Assembly (NCBI GenBank): GCA_003478935.1
Contig: QUFP01000005.1
Location: forward strand, 70,803-134,802
DNA length: 64,000 nucleotides
Source: Firmicutes bacterium AF25-13AC
GTDB taxonomy: Bacteria; Bacillota; Clostridia; Lachnospirales; Lachnospiraceae
Reading direction: 5' to 3'
Shown here: piece after piece, positions 10,052 through 18,798 of the stretch
Numbering within the stretch: position 1 is the first letter of the stretch
Layout of the letters: each line of letters starts with the position of its first letter
Made by a program: the position numbers and the translations under genes
The notes under the pieces: generated by a model
What the model saw: the letters and a program-made list of their open reading frames with translations, nothing else
The model's database searches: none
Told to the model about the DNA's origin: nothing

Positions 10052-10235
10052 ATGAACAACGACACCAGCAACCGCTTCCCCTCTGACCGTAAAGGAAGCC
10101 GCGCCACCTGTAATGATAAAGAAAATCGGAAAGACCACCTACCGCGTCAAAATCCATTTCAGTGAAACGAGCAAAGAAACCATGAGCGACAAAATCAAGC
10201 GTCTGATTTTGAATGACAGCGAAAAAAGTTCTTAA
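10052..10235 (+). pseudogene. tnpW: TnpW family transposon protein, frameshifted
   Basis: The downstream frame reads LTVKEAAPPVMIKKIGKTTY, then RVKIHFSETSKETMSDKIKR and LILNDSEKSS, a clear match to transposon-encoded TnpW proteins. The only good start (ATG 10052, with AAAGGAGAG upstream) is in the -1 frame relative to it and would give an unrelated 37-residue peptide. An extra C in the CCCC run at about 10078-10081 explains the shift. TnpW is the usual last gene of Tn4451-like elements, so it marks the right end. Whether the lesion is real or a sequencing error cannot be told here. Confidence 0.75.
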
Positions 10236-10268
10236 ACACCCTTGACAAAACGTATCAGATGTTAAATG

Positions 10269-10283
10269 TCTGGATGATTGCTC
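10269..10283 (-). repeat. Right terminal inverted repeat of the mobile element
   Basis: TCTGGATGATTGCTC is the inverse of the left repeat with one mismatch. It is 10 bases from the stop codon of the converging host gene. Confidence 0.75.
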
Positions 10284-10293
10284 ATTTTTATTC

Positions 10294-10968
10294 TTAAGTT
10301 TCGTCTTGATTGTCAAGCAGCGCAAACCCTGCAACCTGCGTAGTAGGAAGTGAGAATACAATCGTTCCGGCTTTGCTGTCAGGACCTGCTTTTTTTAGGA
10401 TAGACTGCATTATAGCTGTCTTTTGGGAAGCTGCTGCAACGATCAGGATCATCTCTTTTTCCTGCGCAATTGTGATGTTATAAAATTTTGGTGCGCCATT
10501 TGCACCAGTTCCTTTTCCGTGAAGGACGGTGCCGCCTCGTGCGCCAGCTGCACGTGCCGCATTCATAACCATATCGGTGCAGCCTTGGCTGCAGACGGCA
10601 ACGATGAGCTCATGCGCATAATTAAGCGAAGGCGTGTAAGCTGCGTTATCTGTTTCTCCATTTAAAAAGGCCACTGTTTTTCCTCCTCCAACACTTTTAA
10701 TAGGGACAGCAATCACGATTCCATGACCAGGAACCCCAATGTGCATATGGCGTTTTTGCGCCTGAATCAGTTTTTTTGTTTTTTCTTCACTGGCCACGGT
10801 AAACACAATACGTCGTTCATTAGATTCTATGCCAAGAAGATCAAGCATACTTTGCACTGCTGTGCCGCGGCCTGCCATTGTAATACTAAGCGGCAGATCA
10901 AGCTGATTGCAAAGATCCATCAGAATGGAAAGTGAGTCCGGGTTTATGATTGAGATTATGTAATTCAT
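10294..10968 (-). CDS. Tandem PII-like regulatory protein
   Basis: A 224-residue protein composed of two PII-like (ferredoxin-fold) halves. The first is about 1-100, with GRGTAVQSMLDLLGI and VPGHGIVIAVPIKSV. The second is about 115-220, with AGARGGTVLHGKGTG and EKEMILIVAAASQKT. The GGTVxHxKGTG loop is typical of PII-type proteins that sense nucleotides and gate a membrane transporter. The start overlaps the end of the DUF1538 gene by 4 bases, so the pair is made together. It probably binds the DUF1538 protein from the cytoplasm. The ligand and transported substrate are unknown. Confidence 0.82.
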   Translation of the reverse strand: MNYIISIINPDSLSILMDLCNQLDLPLSITMAGRGTAVQSMLDLLGIESNERRIVFTVASEEKTKKLIQAQKRHMHIGVPGHGIVIAVPIKSVGGGKTVAFLNGETDNAAYTPSLNYAHELIVAVCSQGCTDMVMNAARAAGARGGTVLHGKGTGANGAPKFYNITIAQEKEMILIVAAASQKTAIMQSILKKAGPDSKAGTIVFSLPTTQVAGFALLDNQDET

Positions 10969-12512
10969 TTAGCATGTTCTCCTTCCCACAATTCAACAAT
11001 ATCGTAGTCGCCATAGACAACAGTAGTTTCTTTGGTACGTTTTTGCTTGCGTTCATAGAAAAGACCGACAAGCTGAATGGAGACGAGAGGCATCATAGCG
11101 ACGAGTGCAACAACGCCAAACGCATCTTGGAGTACATTACCGCCAAGTGCGATGCTCGCGCCCATGAAAAACTGAAGCATAAATGTTGCTGTCATCGGAC
11201 CAGATGCAACACCGCCAGAGTCAAATGCAATAGCTGTGTAGATATCTGGAACGAAGAAGGTCAAAATTAATGCAGTTGTATATCCTGGAATTAAAAACCA
11301 GAAAAGAGAAATTCCAGTGAGAACGCGAATCATGGAAAGTCCCATTGCAAGTGCAATCGCAATGGAGAGACTGCGCTTGATTACCCGGCCAGGTATAGCA
11401 CCGGCACTTACTGTTTCAATTTGTTTTTCAAGAACTGCAACAGCTGGCTCAGCTGATATGATAAACCAGCCAATTGCCATGGCAAGAGGAACGAGCCACC
11501 AGACACTTTTTCCAGAGGAAAGTGCTGCACCAAGTTCTGCGCCTAGGGCAGAAAATCCGATGTTAACGCCGGTCAAAAAGAGTACAAGACCAATATACGT
11601 ATAAAGTAAGCCAATCATAATCTTTCCGAGATTTCTGCTGTCAAGATGAAGCAGTGTAAACTGAAACAGAAAGAAAATCACGATAATTGGCAGCATAGCA
11701 ATGGCAGTTTCCTTTAGATAATGTGGAATAGCATGAAGAAAGGCATATCCAATATCTGTGGTCGTGCCATAAGAAGCAGTGCTAAGATCTGCAACGGCGG
11801 CATTGTCCTTGTAGAAAAATCCAAGAATCAAAACTGCAAGAACAGGACCAATCGAGCAAAGCGCAACAAGACCAAAGCTGTCGGCTTCAGCATTTTTATC
11901 GCTTCGTACATTAGACACACCAAGTCCAAGTGCAAGGATAAAAGGAACAGTCATTGGTCCAGTTGTAACGCCACCAGAATCAAAAGCAATGCCAAGAAAA
12001 TTTTTGTCAGCAAAAAAAGCAAGCAAAAAGATTATGGCATAAAAGAAGATCAGCAGCAGGCGAAGGCGCATTCCTGTTAGAATACGCAGCATACATACGC
12101 TCATAAAAAAACCTACTCCAGCACCAACTGTGATAAGCAGTACCGTGTTGCTGATATGAGGGACGGTCTGGGCAAGGACCTGGAGATCCGGTTCAGCGAT
12201 TGTGATCGCAAAGCCCAGAAGAAAACTGACAGCAAGGATCAGCGGGAGATTTTTTGTACGTGTGAGCGCAGTTCCAATTTGGTTTCCAATTGGTGTCATG
12301 GATTGCTCAGCTCCCAGCGAGAAAAGGCCCATACCGATAATCAGCATCAGGGCTCCGACAAGAAAGGTCAGGAGAAGATCCGGCTGCATAGGGGAAATGT
12401 ACAGGCACAGAAGAAAGACGATAATAACGATTGGTAAAACAGAAAATAATGATTCTACCACCTTTTCTGTGACTGCGGTGCGTGTTTCTCTCAGATGAAT
12501 CTGTCTGATAAT
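10965..12512 (-). CDS. DUF1538 family membrane protein (duplicated transporter-like)
   Basis: A polytopic protein of about 515 residues with roughly 12-14 helices in two homologous halves. Each half carries the signature AFDSGGV..GPMT (AFDSGGVTTGPMTVPF and AFDSGGVASGPMTATF). DUF1538 proteins are probably transporters; the substrate is unknown, and the coupled PII-like gene suggests regulation by small-molecule state. The start is odd: AAAGGAGG is followed four bases later by ATT-ATC-AGA, with no ATG, GTG or TTG nearby, and relatives would read M-I-R. ATT at 12512 is therefore the best guess. An upstream TTG-less extension to 12623 would run through the promoter. Confidence 0.8.
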   Translation of the reverse strand: MIRQIHLRETRTAVTEKVVESLFSVLPIVIIVFLLCLYISPMQPDLLLTFLVGALMLIIGMGLFSLGAEQSMTPIGNQIGTALTRTKNLPLILAVSFLLGFAITIAEPDLQVLAQTVPHISNTVLLITVGAGVGFFMSVCMLRILTGMRLRLLLIFFYAIIFLLAFFADKNFLGIAFDSGGVTTGPMTVPFILALGLGVSNVRSDKNAEADSFGLVALCSIGPVLAVLILGFFYKDNAAVADLSTASYGTTTDIGYAFLHAIPHYLKETAIAMLPIIVIFFLFQFTLLHLDSRNLGKIMIGLLYTYIGLVLFLTGVNIGFSALGAELGAALSSGKSVWWLVPLAMAIGWFIISAEPAVAVLEKQIETVSAGAIPGRVIKRSLSIAIALAMGLSMIRVLTGISLFWFLIPGYTTALILTFFVPDIYTAIAFDSGGVASGPMTATFMLQFFMGASIALGGNVLQDAFGVVALVAMMPLVSIQLVGLFYERKQKRTKETTVVYGDYDIVELWEGEHAK

Positions 12513-12539
12513 GATACCTCCTTTAAGATGTTTTCTTTT

Positions 12540-12568
12540 AGTATACCAGATGGCATTTAATCGCGCAA
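12540..12568 (-). promoter_or_regulatory. Promoter of the DUF1538-PII operon
   Basis: On the minus strand TTGCGC (12568-12563), a 17-base spacer, and TATACT (12545-12540) preceded by TGG (an extended -10). Confidence 0.65.
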
Positions 12569-12581
12569 CCTGCAAAAACAA

Positions 12582-12610
12582 TTGACAGAAAGTTAACAGG
12601 TGAGTATAGT
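12582..12610 (+). promoter_or_regulatory. Promoter of the histidinol-phosphatase gene
   Basis: TTGACA (12582-12587), 17-base spacer, TATAGT (12605-12610). It is divergent from the DUF1538 promoter 14 bases away. Confidence 0.75.
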
Positions 12611-12661
12611 TGGGAGTGGACAAAAATGAAAAAATATATGAAAACAGAGGAGATAAATTTC

Positions 12662-13453
12662 ATGAAAAATAAAATTTTGACAACAAATTTTCATACACAT
12701 ACAACTCGCTGTAACCATGCAGCTGGTGAGGACCGCCAGTATGTAGAGGAGGCAATAAAGGGTGGGCTCAAGGTTCTTGGCTTTTCAGACCATTCACCAT
12801 ATTTCTTTTCAGGAGATTATTACTCTACATTCCGTATGAAAAGAGAGCAGGTGCCAGGATATGTAGATTCTATTTTGGCGCTGAAGAAGGAATATAAGGA
12901 TGATATCAAGATCAAGCTTGGATTCGAGACAGAGTATTATCCGAAGTATTTCGACAAGCTGTTGGAATTTTACAGCCAGTATCCTATTGATTACATCATT
13001 ATGGGGCAGCATTTTGTATTAAATGAGGAAGAACATATTTATAGTGGTGAGCTGCATTATGAGGAAGATATGATGATGCGCTATGTAGATCAGGTTATTG
13101 AAGGTCTTGAGACAGGCTGCTTTACTTATCTGGCTCATCCTGATCTGCTTAATTTTGGCGGTTCTAAGGAAAACTATGAAAAGGCAGCAGATAAGTTGTG
13201 TGCTTATGCAGCAAAGAATAAGGTGCCGCTTGAAATTAATATGCTAGGTATGAGAGAGCATCGTCATTATCCTAATTTTGAATTTTTTAAGATTGCAGCC
13301 AGACATAACTGCGATATTATTTTAGGATGTGATGCGCATGAACCAAAGGATGTGTGTGATCTTGAATCAGCAAAGACTGCGCTTGAGTGGTGCCGCGAGC
13401 TTGGACTAAATAGGATTGAATATCCTGAGCTAAAGAAGCCATGCAGAAAGTAG
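12662..13453 (+). CDS. hisK: Histidinol-phosphatase (PHP family, HisK/HisJ type)
   Basis: A 263-residue PHP-domain phosphoesterase. Metal-ligand motifs are the N-terminal HTHTTRCNHA, then FSDHSPYF, the glutamate in LGFETEYYP, GQHF, YLAHPDLLNF and the C-terminal CDAHEP. The family hydrolyses histidinol phosphate in histidine biosynthesis. The ATG at 12662 has GAGGAG about 8 bases upstream; ATGs further upstream lack a site. No other his gene is nearby, so a role on another sugar or polyol phosphate is possible. It is monocistronic between its own promoter and a terminator. Confidence 0.85.
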   Translation: MKNKILTTNFHTHTTRCNHAAGEDRQYVEEAIKGGLKVLGFSDHSPYFFSGDYYSTFRMKREQVPGYVDSILALKKEYKDDIKIKLGFETEYYPKYFDKLLEFYSQYPIDYIIMGQHFVLNEEEHIYSGELHYEEDMMMRYVDQVIEGLETGCFTYLAHPDLLNFGGSKENYEKAADKLCAYAAKNKVPLEINMLGMREHRHYPNFEFFKIAARHNCDIILGCDAHEPKDVCDLESAKTALEWCRELGLNRIEYPELKKPCRK

Positions 13454-13471
13454 GATGATAAAAACAAAAAG

Positions 13472-13527
13472 AGCCTGTCAGTGAATTGCGCAAAATAGTA
13501 CGTAATCCACTGATCAGGCTTTTATTT
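13472..13527. terminator. Bidirectional terminator between hisK and pepC
   Basis: AGCCTGTCAGTG pairs with CACTGATCAGGCT across a long loop, with T-rich sequence after it on the plus strand and AAAA before it, serving both converging genes. Confidence 0.65.
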
Positions 13528-13543
13528 GTTGCCAAATGAAAGA

Positions 13544-14881
13544 TTAAAGTGCAAGTGATCCCATTGGATCCCACGGCTCAAGCATGATTGGCTCAGAATC
13601 ATACTCTGCAATGTAAGAATCAGGCAGATATTTTTTATTGACAACGATCTGGTACATATATTCGTCAAACCATTCGTCGCTCATGACATAATAGCCCTTT
13701 TTGCCAGGTGCATCGCCCCAGCTATTTTCTACGCGCCAGCGGTTTGGCTTGCCTTCTTCATCAAGGTTTACACCCTGAAATACCATTGCATGCGTCATTA
13801 AACTTTCACCATAATCAAGACGCTCAGCCTTATTCATGCCAAATGTAACACCAAGAAGTTTGTCAGTCTGATATGTATTAGTATCAAGAAGTCCCTCATC
13901 ACGAGAGGAATCCTTGCCGACATCACAGCCAAACCATACAGGAGAACCATCCTTCATCTGTGCGATTGCAGCTTTTTTAAGTTCCTCAATCGGAAGATTT
14001 AAGTAGCGAACAGGGCAGCCTTCCTTTACATTTCCGAGGAATTTCACGCTGTAGCTTCTGTGATAAGGCTTATCAGCAGTAGGAGCGTTGATTAAGCTGA
14101 CATAATCATCAAGATTTAAGCCAACATATTTTTCAAAGAACGCAGTTCCGGTAAGATTAGTGTCGCGTATAAATTTATCATCTTTATCAGTAACCTCAAG
14201 ATCAAAAGTCTTTGGAGGTTCGCCAAGGCAGATGCAAAGAATTCGATAAATTTCTTCCATCATAGCTTCCTTCTTTTTGCGAAGCTCGTCTAAAGTGGAA
14301 CCGTCAGCATAGGCCTTGCGCAGACGGCATGCATCCTCACGAAGCTTTCTTGTCAGGGCAGCTGTCATTTCGCGCGTAGCAGAGGAGGCAACCGTCTCAG
14401 GCATAGCTTCCTTTGGAACAACACCATATTTGCGAACAAGATTGCATAACATATCCCACTGTCCACCATCACCAAGCGGAGCAGATAAAAGGAATGAGAT
14501 AAGACGTCCCTGTGTTGGCTCATCGAGTGTTTCAAGAATGCTTTCAAGGAAATAGTTGGATTTTTCCAGCTTGTCGTAGAAAAGCGTATAGTTTTGAGAT
14601 AGCTCAAAAGTCTTTAAATTTAAATTTTTCATTACCTCAAAGCGAAACGTGTTAAGTGCTGCAAACATCCAACAGCGGCCGCTTTGCTTCTGGTTTGTAA
14701 TTTCACCCTGCTCAAGAGAAATGGAGTAGGAGTGACGGCTTTCGCGCTGTGCCATTGGATTTTTAGATGCTGCTAGTAGTCCGGCAGAGGTAACGGCATT
14801 CATAGCAATGTGATTAACTGGATTCGACGAAAATGCAGTGGAAAATTCAGTAAGAACTTCGTTTGTAATATCATGATTCAT
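13544..14881 (-). CDS. pepC: C1-family aminopeptidase (PepC / bleomycin hydrolase)
   Basis: A 445-residue cytoplasmic cysteine peptidase that trims N-terminal residues from peptides. The catalytic triad is visible: Cys in QKQSGRCWMFAALN (about residue 70), His in SLMTHAMVFQG (about 361) and Asn in RVENSWGD (about 382). Length is normal for the family, which forms hexameric barrels. The ATG at 14881 follows GAAGGG; the open frame upstream lacks a ribosome site. It runs alone on the minus strand. Confidence 0.92.
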   Translation of the reverse strand: MNHDITNEVLTEFSTAFSSNPVNHIAMNAVTSAGLLAASKNPMAQRESRHSYSISLEQGEITNQKQSGRCWMFAALNTFRFEVMKNLNLKTFELSQNYTLFYDKLEKSNYFLESILETLDEPTQGRLISFLLSAPLGDGGQWDMLCNLVRKYGVVPKEAMPETVASSATREMTAALTRKLREDACRLRKAYADGSTLDELRKKKEAMMEEIYRILCICLGEPPKTFDLEVTDKDDKFIRDTNLTGTAFFEKYVGLNLDDYVSLINAPTADKPYHRSYSVKFLGNVKEGCPVRYLNLPIEELKKAAIAQMKDGSPVWFGCDVGKDSSRDEGLLDTNTYQTDKLLGVTFGMNKAERLDYGESLMTHAMVFQGVNLDEEGKPNRWRVENSWGDAPGKKGYYVMSDEWFDEYMYQIVVNKKYLPDSYIAEYDSEPIMLEPWDPMGSLAL

Positions 14882-14989
14882 AATAAAACCCTTCTTTCTG
14901 CGTATTGTATACTGCTGTGTTTTGATTGTAGCACCGTACATGATTTTTGTAAAGTATGACAAAAAAGAGTAATTTTTTCAACAACGCGA

Positions 14990-15018
14990 TTGCATTTTTT
15001 TATGATGCACTTTATAAT
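14990..15018 (+). promoter_or_regulatory. Promoter of the FecB/C/D-type ABC operon
   Basis: TTGCAT (14990-14995), 17-base spacer, TATAAT (15013-15018). No obvious Fur-type 19-bp palindrome was noticed over it. Confidence 0.75.
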
Positions 15019-15076
15019 GAAGAGCAAGAAACAATAATAAATATGAATATGCAAGTTTTTGATTAGGAGGAGAGAA

Positions 15077-16270
15077 ATGATGAGGAAAACAAAAAGAAAT
15101 TGGACAGCAGCAGTGTGTGTGCTTACAGCAGCACTTTCTACAACACCTGTGTTTGCAGCGAAGGAAAAAGAGGGGAGTACTTCAAAAGCAAACACAGAGA
15201 GCATTTCGACAGATGCATCAGCGAAAGACAATGGCGAGCGTACAATCATTGATCATGCAGGCAATGAGGTTACACTTCCAGAGGAAATAAACAGAATTGT
15301 TGTGACTGATACGCTTCCGCTGCCATCTGTATTGTCACTATATTTAGACAGTGCAGAAAAGCTTGTTGGAATCAGTCCAGTCAGCATGAGCGCAGCAAAA
15401 GCTGGACTTCTTGGTGAGCTGTATCCAGAGATTTTGGATGCGGATACGTCCTTCTTTGAAAACAGTGAGTTAAATATTGAAAGCTTACTGGCATTAGAGC
15501 CGGATCTAGTATTCTACAATGCGCAAAATACTGAACTTGGAGAGTCTTTGACATCTGCCGGTCTGACAGCAGTAGCGGTATCCGTTACGAAGTGGGATTA
15601 CAATGCAGCAGATACGTTTGATGCGTGGATGGATTTGTTGGCAGATATCTTCCCAGAGGAAGAAGAAAAGGCAGAGGCAGCAAAGGAGTACTGCGAAAAG
15701 GTAGAAGATCAGATTGAAGAAAAGACGAAAGATATAACTGATGACGAGAAAAAGAATGTTTTCTTCCTATTTAATTACAGTGACACAGCACTTGTTACCT
15801 CAGGAAAAAATTTCTGGGGGCAGTATTGGTGTGATGCAATAAATGCAGTAAATGTAGGTGAGGAAATTGAGGCAGAGCGTTCAAATGCATCTGTCAATAT
15901 GGAACAGGTTTACAGCTGGGATCCAGACATCATCTTTATCAGTAACTTCACAAAGGCAATGCCAGAGGATCTTTACAACAATACCATCGGTGACAATGAC
16001 TGGAGCAGCGTTAGTGCTGTAAAAAATGAGCAGGTTTACAAGATGCCGCTTGGCGCCTACAGAAGCTTCACACCGGGAGCAGATACTCCGATGACGCTTA
16101 TGTGGCTTGCAAAGACAGTTTATCCTGATCTGTTTGATGACGTTGATATGACTGAGGAAGTCGAGAATTATTATAAGGAAGTGTATAACATTGAGTTGAC
16201 TGATGATCAGGTCGCACAAATGTATACACCGTCAGCAGATGCGGCAAATGGATATGGAAGCAGCAAATAA
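15077..16270 (+). CDS. ABC transporter substrate-binding protein (siderophore/heme/cobalamin type)
   Basis: A 397-residue exported protein of the periplasmic-binding clan 2 (BtuF/FepB/FhuD-like). A signal peptide (about 1-32) ends in TTPVFA-A, a signal peptidase I site. I see no lipobox, which is unusual for a Gram-positive binding protein. The mature part starts with an acidic linker, then TIIDHAGNEVTLPEEINRIV, the standard opening of the fold, and the long-helix hinge layout. FecCD-type permease and ATPase genes follow directly, giving a complete importer of an iron-chelate, heme or corrinoid. The ligand cannot be read from the sequence. GGAGGAG precedes the ATG pair at 15077/15080. Confidence 0.85.
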   Translation: MMRKTKRNWTAAVCVLTAALSTTPVFAAKEKEGSTSKANTESISTDASAKDNGERTIIDHAGNEVTLPEEINRIVVTDTLPLPSVLSLYLDSAEKLVGISPVSMSAAKAGLLGELYPEILDADTSFFENSELNIESLLALEPDLVFYNAQNTELGESLTSAGLTAVAVSVTKWDYNAADTFDAWMDLLADIFPEEEEKAEAAKEYCEKVEDQIEEKTKDITDDEKKNVFFLFNYSDTALVTSGKNFWGQYWCDAINAVNVGEEIEAERSNASVNMEQVYSWDPDIIFISNFTKAMPEDLYNNTIGDNDWSSVSAVKNEQVYKMPLGAYRSFTPGADTPMTLMWLAKTVYPDLFDDVDMTEEVENYYKEVYNIELTDDQVAQMYTPSADAANGYGSSK

Positions 16271-17279
16271 AAAAAGAAAATGGAATACAAGGCGCAGTAT
16301 TGCGGCAGGGGTGATAACCCTTGTCGCATGTGCTGTTTCTTTGGGAATGGGGCGTTATGCAATTGCACCATATGATGTGCTTCGTGCCATTTGTGATTTG
16401 TTTACTGGTTCTGATACAGTGAGCGATACTATGCGTCATGTGGTTTGCTTTGTGCGTGTACCACGTATATTTGGTGCTCTTTTGTGCGGAGCAGGTCTTG
16501 CGGCAGCAGGAGCAGGGTTTCAGGCAGTATTTGCCAATCCACTTGCTACACCTGATACGCTTGGCGTTGGAAATGCAGCATCATTTGGTGCGGTGGCAGC
16601 CATTTTAATGGGAGCTGGGAGGACAGGAATACAAAGCAGTGCACTTTTTTGCGGACTATTTTCTGTATGTCTTGTTTATTTATTTGCAGGAACTGGCGGT
16701 GAGAACAGAACACTTCGTCTTGTGCTTTCTGGTATGATTATTGGCTCATTTTTCTCATCAATGGTGTCATTTGCAAAGTATGTGGCAGATCCACAGGATG
16801 AGCTTCCGTCAATTACATATTGGCTTTTGGGTAGCTTGAAAAATATGAGCTGGCCATTACTTTTATCTGGTGCAGGCTGGATTTTAGCAGGAATTGTGAT
16901 TCTTCTGCTTTTCAGGTGGAAGCTGGATGCATTGATGCTAAGCGAGGAAGAGGTGAAAAGCTTTGGAATATCAGTGCACGGTTTTCGCTTTATGACGGTG
17001 GCAGCTTCATCAGCAATCACAGCAGCAGTCGTCTCTATGTGCGGACAGATTGGCTGGATTGGTCTTTTGATTCCACATTTTTGCCGAATGATTTATGGCG
17101 GAAGCAACAAAGACGTAATTCCGTCTTCAATAGTATATGGTGCATTGTTTTTACTTATTACGGACACGGCATCGCGCTGTATTACAGCATCAGAAATTCC
17201 AGCAGCGATCCTTACAAGTTTGATTGGAGCGCCACTTTTTTTAATTCTGCTTGCTAAAAATGGAGGGCTTCGCGGATGA
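16248..17279 (+). CDS. FecCD-family ABC permease
   Basis: A 343-residue permease with about ten transmembrane helices, of the BtuC/FecD family. Typical features are RVPRIFGALLCGAGLAAAG, FQAVFANPLATPDTLGVGNA and the C-terminal GWIGLLIPHFCRMI coupling region. The start overlaps the binding-protein gene; ATG 16248 (M-D-M-E) or 16254 are both possible and lack a strong ribosome site, suggesting translational coupling. It would form the membrane channel as a homodimer. Confidence 0.88.
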   Translation: MDMEAANKKRKWNTRRSIAAGVITLVACAVSLGMGRYAIAPYDVLRAICDLFTGSDTVSDTMRHVVCFVRVPRIFGALLCGAGLAAAGAGFQAVFANPLATPDTLGVGNAASFGAVAAILMGAGRTGIQSSALFCGLFSVCLVYLFAGTGGENRTLRLVLSGMIIGSFFSSMVSFAKYVADPQDELPSITYWLLGSLKNMSWPLLLSGAGWILAGIVILLLFRWKLDALMLSEEEVKSFGISVHGFRFMTVAASSAITAAVVSMCGQIGWIGLLIPHFCRMIYGGSNKDVIPSSIVYGALFLLITDTASRCITASEIPAAILTSLIGAPLFLILLAKNGGLRG

Positions 17280-18073
17280 AGTTAGAGGTAAAAGACGCTT
17301 CAATTGGCTACAAAAAACAAGTGTTGTCATCAAATATAAATATGGCGAGTGAGCCGGGAATGGTTACAGCGATTCTCGGACAAAATGGCTGCGGTAAAAC
17401 AACATTTGTAAAGAGTCTGATGAAGCTTATACCATGGTGCGGCGGAGGCGCATTTTTAGATGGTGTTGATATGAGAAATATTAAAGACAGACAGCTGTGG
17501 AGAAAAATGGCATATGTGCCTCAAAAATCGACAAGTGTGCCATATTCTGTGTTAGATATGGTGCTTATTGGCCGCAATCCATACAAATCACTTTTTGCGC
17601 AGCCAGATAGTAATGATAGAAAAATGGCAGAGGCAGCATTAGAGCGTGTTGGAATGCTTGAATTTTCTGAATACTCGTATGATAAACTTAGTGCAGGACA
17701 GCAGCAGCTTGTAAAGCTTGCACGAGCACTTGTCGCATCGCCATCACTTTTAATTATGGATGAGCCTGAGAGTGGACTTGATTTACGTCACACAGCACAG
17801 CTGATAAAGCTGATAAAGGAATTATGCAAGACAGACAATAAACAGGTTTTATTTATCACGCACAGACCAGAGCATGCGCTTATGATAGCAGATAAGACAC
17901 TTTTATTTTTGCCAGATAATGAGCTTTTACATACTTCTTTTGTTTTGTGGGGAGATACGAAAAATATTTTGTGTCAGGAAAATTTAGAACAAGCTTATGG
18001 GATATCGTTTGCTATTGGAGAATACGGTAGAAAGGAGAACATATGCCAAGAAAAAAGACAGCCGTATTTGTGA
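17276..18073 (+). CDS. ABC transporter ATP-binding protein (FecE/BtuD type)
   Basis: A 265-residue ATPase that energises the importer. Walker A is GQNGCGKTT (about 37-45), the Q-loop is VPQKS, the signature motif is LSAGQQQLVKLARAL (a LSGGQ variant), Walker B is LLIMDEPESGLD and the H-loop histidine is in FITHRPEH. The start overlaps the permease by 4 bases. The 3' end overlaps the next gene by 31 bases, so all belong to one operon. Confidence 0.9.
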   Translation: MKLEVKDASIGYKKQVLSSNINMASEPGMVTAILGQNGCGKTTFVKSLMKLIPWCGGGAFLDGVDMRNIKDRQLWRKMAYVPQKSTSVPYSVLDMVLIGRNPYKSLFAQPDSNDRKMAEAALERVGMLEFSEYSYDKLSAGQQQLVKLARALVASPSLLIMDEPESGLDLRHTAQLIKLIKELCKTDNKQVLFITHRPEHALMIADKTLLFLPDNELLHTSFVLWGDTKNILCQENLEQAYGISFAIGEYGRKENICQEKRQPYL

Positions 18074-18798
18074 CTGTGATCACAGCACTTCTTGTTGTAA
18101 TGGTGCTGTCAGTTGCAATGAGCGTGCATCACTATGAGAAAACTGTTTTAATTACGCTGGATGCTGCAGGTGAACAGGCAGCAGAAAATGAGACTGGATT
18201 AGCAGAAATTCGCCGACAGCTAGAGGCTGATAAGGCAGATGCTTCAACGGGAACCATGTTTTGGAATGGTTCTGTTTGTGTTACAAAGTATCGCGCCTGG
18301 GGCGGCAGGACAACAACATATTATGTATGCCCTTATTTAAGTGCAGTATCGACAGAAACAATAGGTGATACACCAAAGGAGTGGACAGTTTCGCTTTCAT
18401 TTGCCATGTGTGCAACACAGGGAGAGGAACTTGTTAATTTTAATAAAAAATTTGCTGTGCGAGATATCGAATTAAATTGCCGTGCAGGAAAGGATGCAGC
18501 AATCTTGTCAGCGGCATATAATGATATGGATATGACAGATATTAATGGAGATCTTCTTTCGTATACATTCCGTGATAAGGAAGAACTGACAACTGATACA
18601 AGTGTTTATGCGAAGCTGATGATGGTATCAAAAAAATCGCTGAATCAAATTGAGGCGGAAGCTAAGGAAGGAACAGATGAGAAAGATAGTGTTATGGTAA
18701 ACTGGGCATTTCGTCTTGAGGAAGATGGCCGCCTAGTCAATAATTTTGATGGCGTTCAGGTGGAAATTCCGTATACAATGGAGGAAACAAATGATTGA
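18043..18798 (+). CDS. Membrane-anchored exported protein of the ABC operon, unknown
   Basis: A 251-residue protein with one N-terminal transmembrane or uncleaved signal segment (about 7-27) after a basic start (MPRKKT), then an exported domain. Cysteines occur in NGSVCVTKY, YYVCPYLS, FAMCATQ and ELNCRAGK, enough for disulfides. I do not recognise the family. It overlaps the ATPase gene by 31 bases and the following gene by 8, so it is made with the importer. A role in ligand capture or in assembling the binding protein at the cell surface is possible but is inference from context. Confidence 0.65.
   Translation: MPRKKTAVFVTVITALLVVMVLSVAMSVHHYEKTVLITLDAAGEQAAENETGLAEIRRQLEADKADASTGTMFWNGSVCVTKYRAWGGRTTTYYVCPYLSAVSTETIGDTPKEWTVSLSFAMCATQGEELVNFNKKFAVRDIELNCRAGKDAAILSAAYNDMDMTDINGDLLSYTFRDKEELTTDTSVYAKLMMVSKKSLNQIEAEAKEGTDEKDSVMVNWAFRLEEDGRLVNNFDGVQVEIPYTMEETND

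Noticed and set aside
9905..10165. Open frame of 86 codons at 9905-10165
   Set aside because: It crosses the iteron-like repeats and a perfect terminator; its end is only the out-of-frame start of the TnpW remnant.
12513..12623. Upstream extension of the DUF1538 protein
   Set aside because: It would run through the minus-strand promoter and the divergent hisK promoter, and the ribosome site lies downstream of it.
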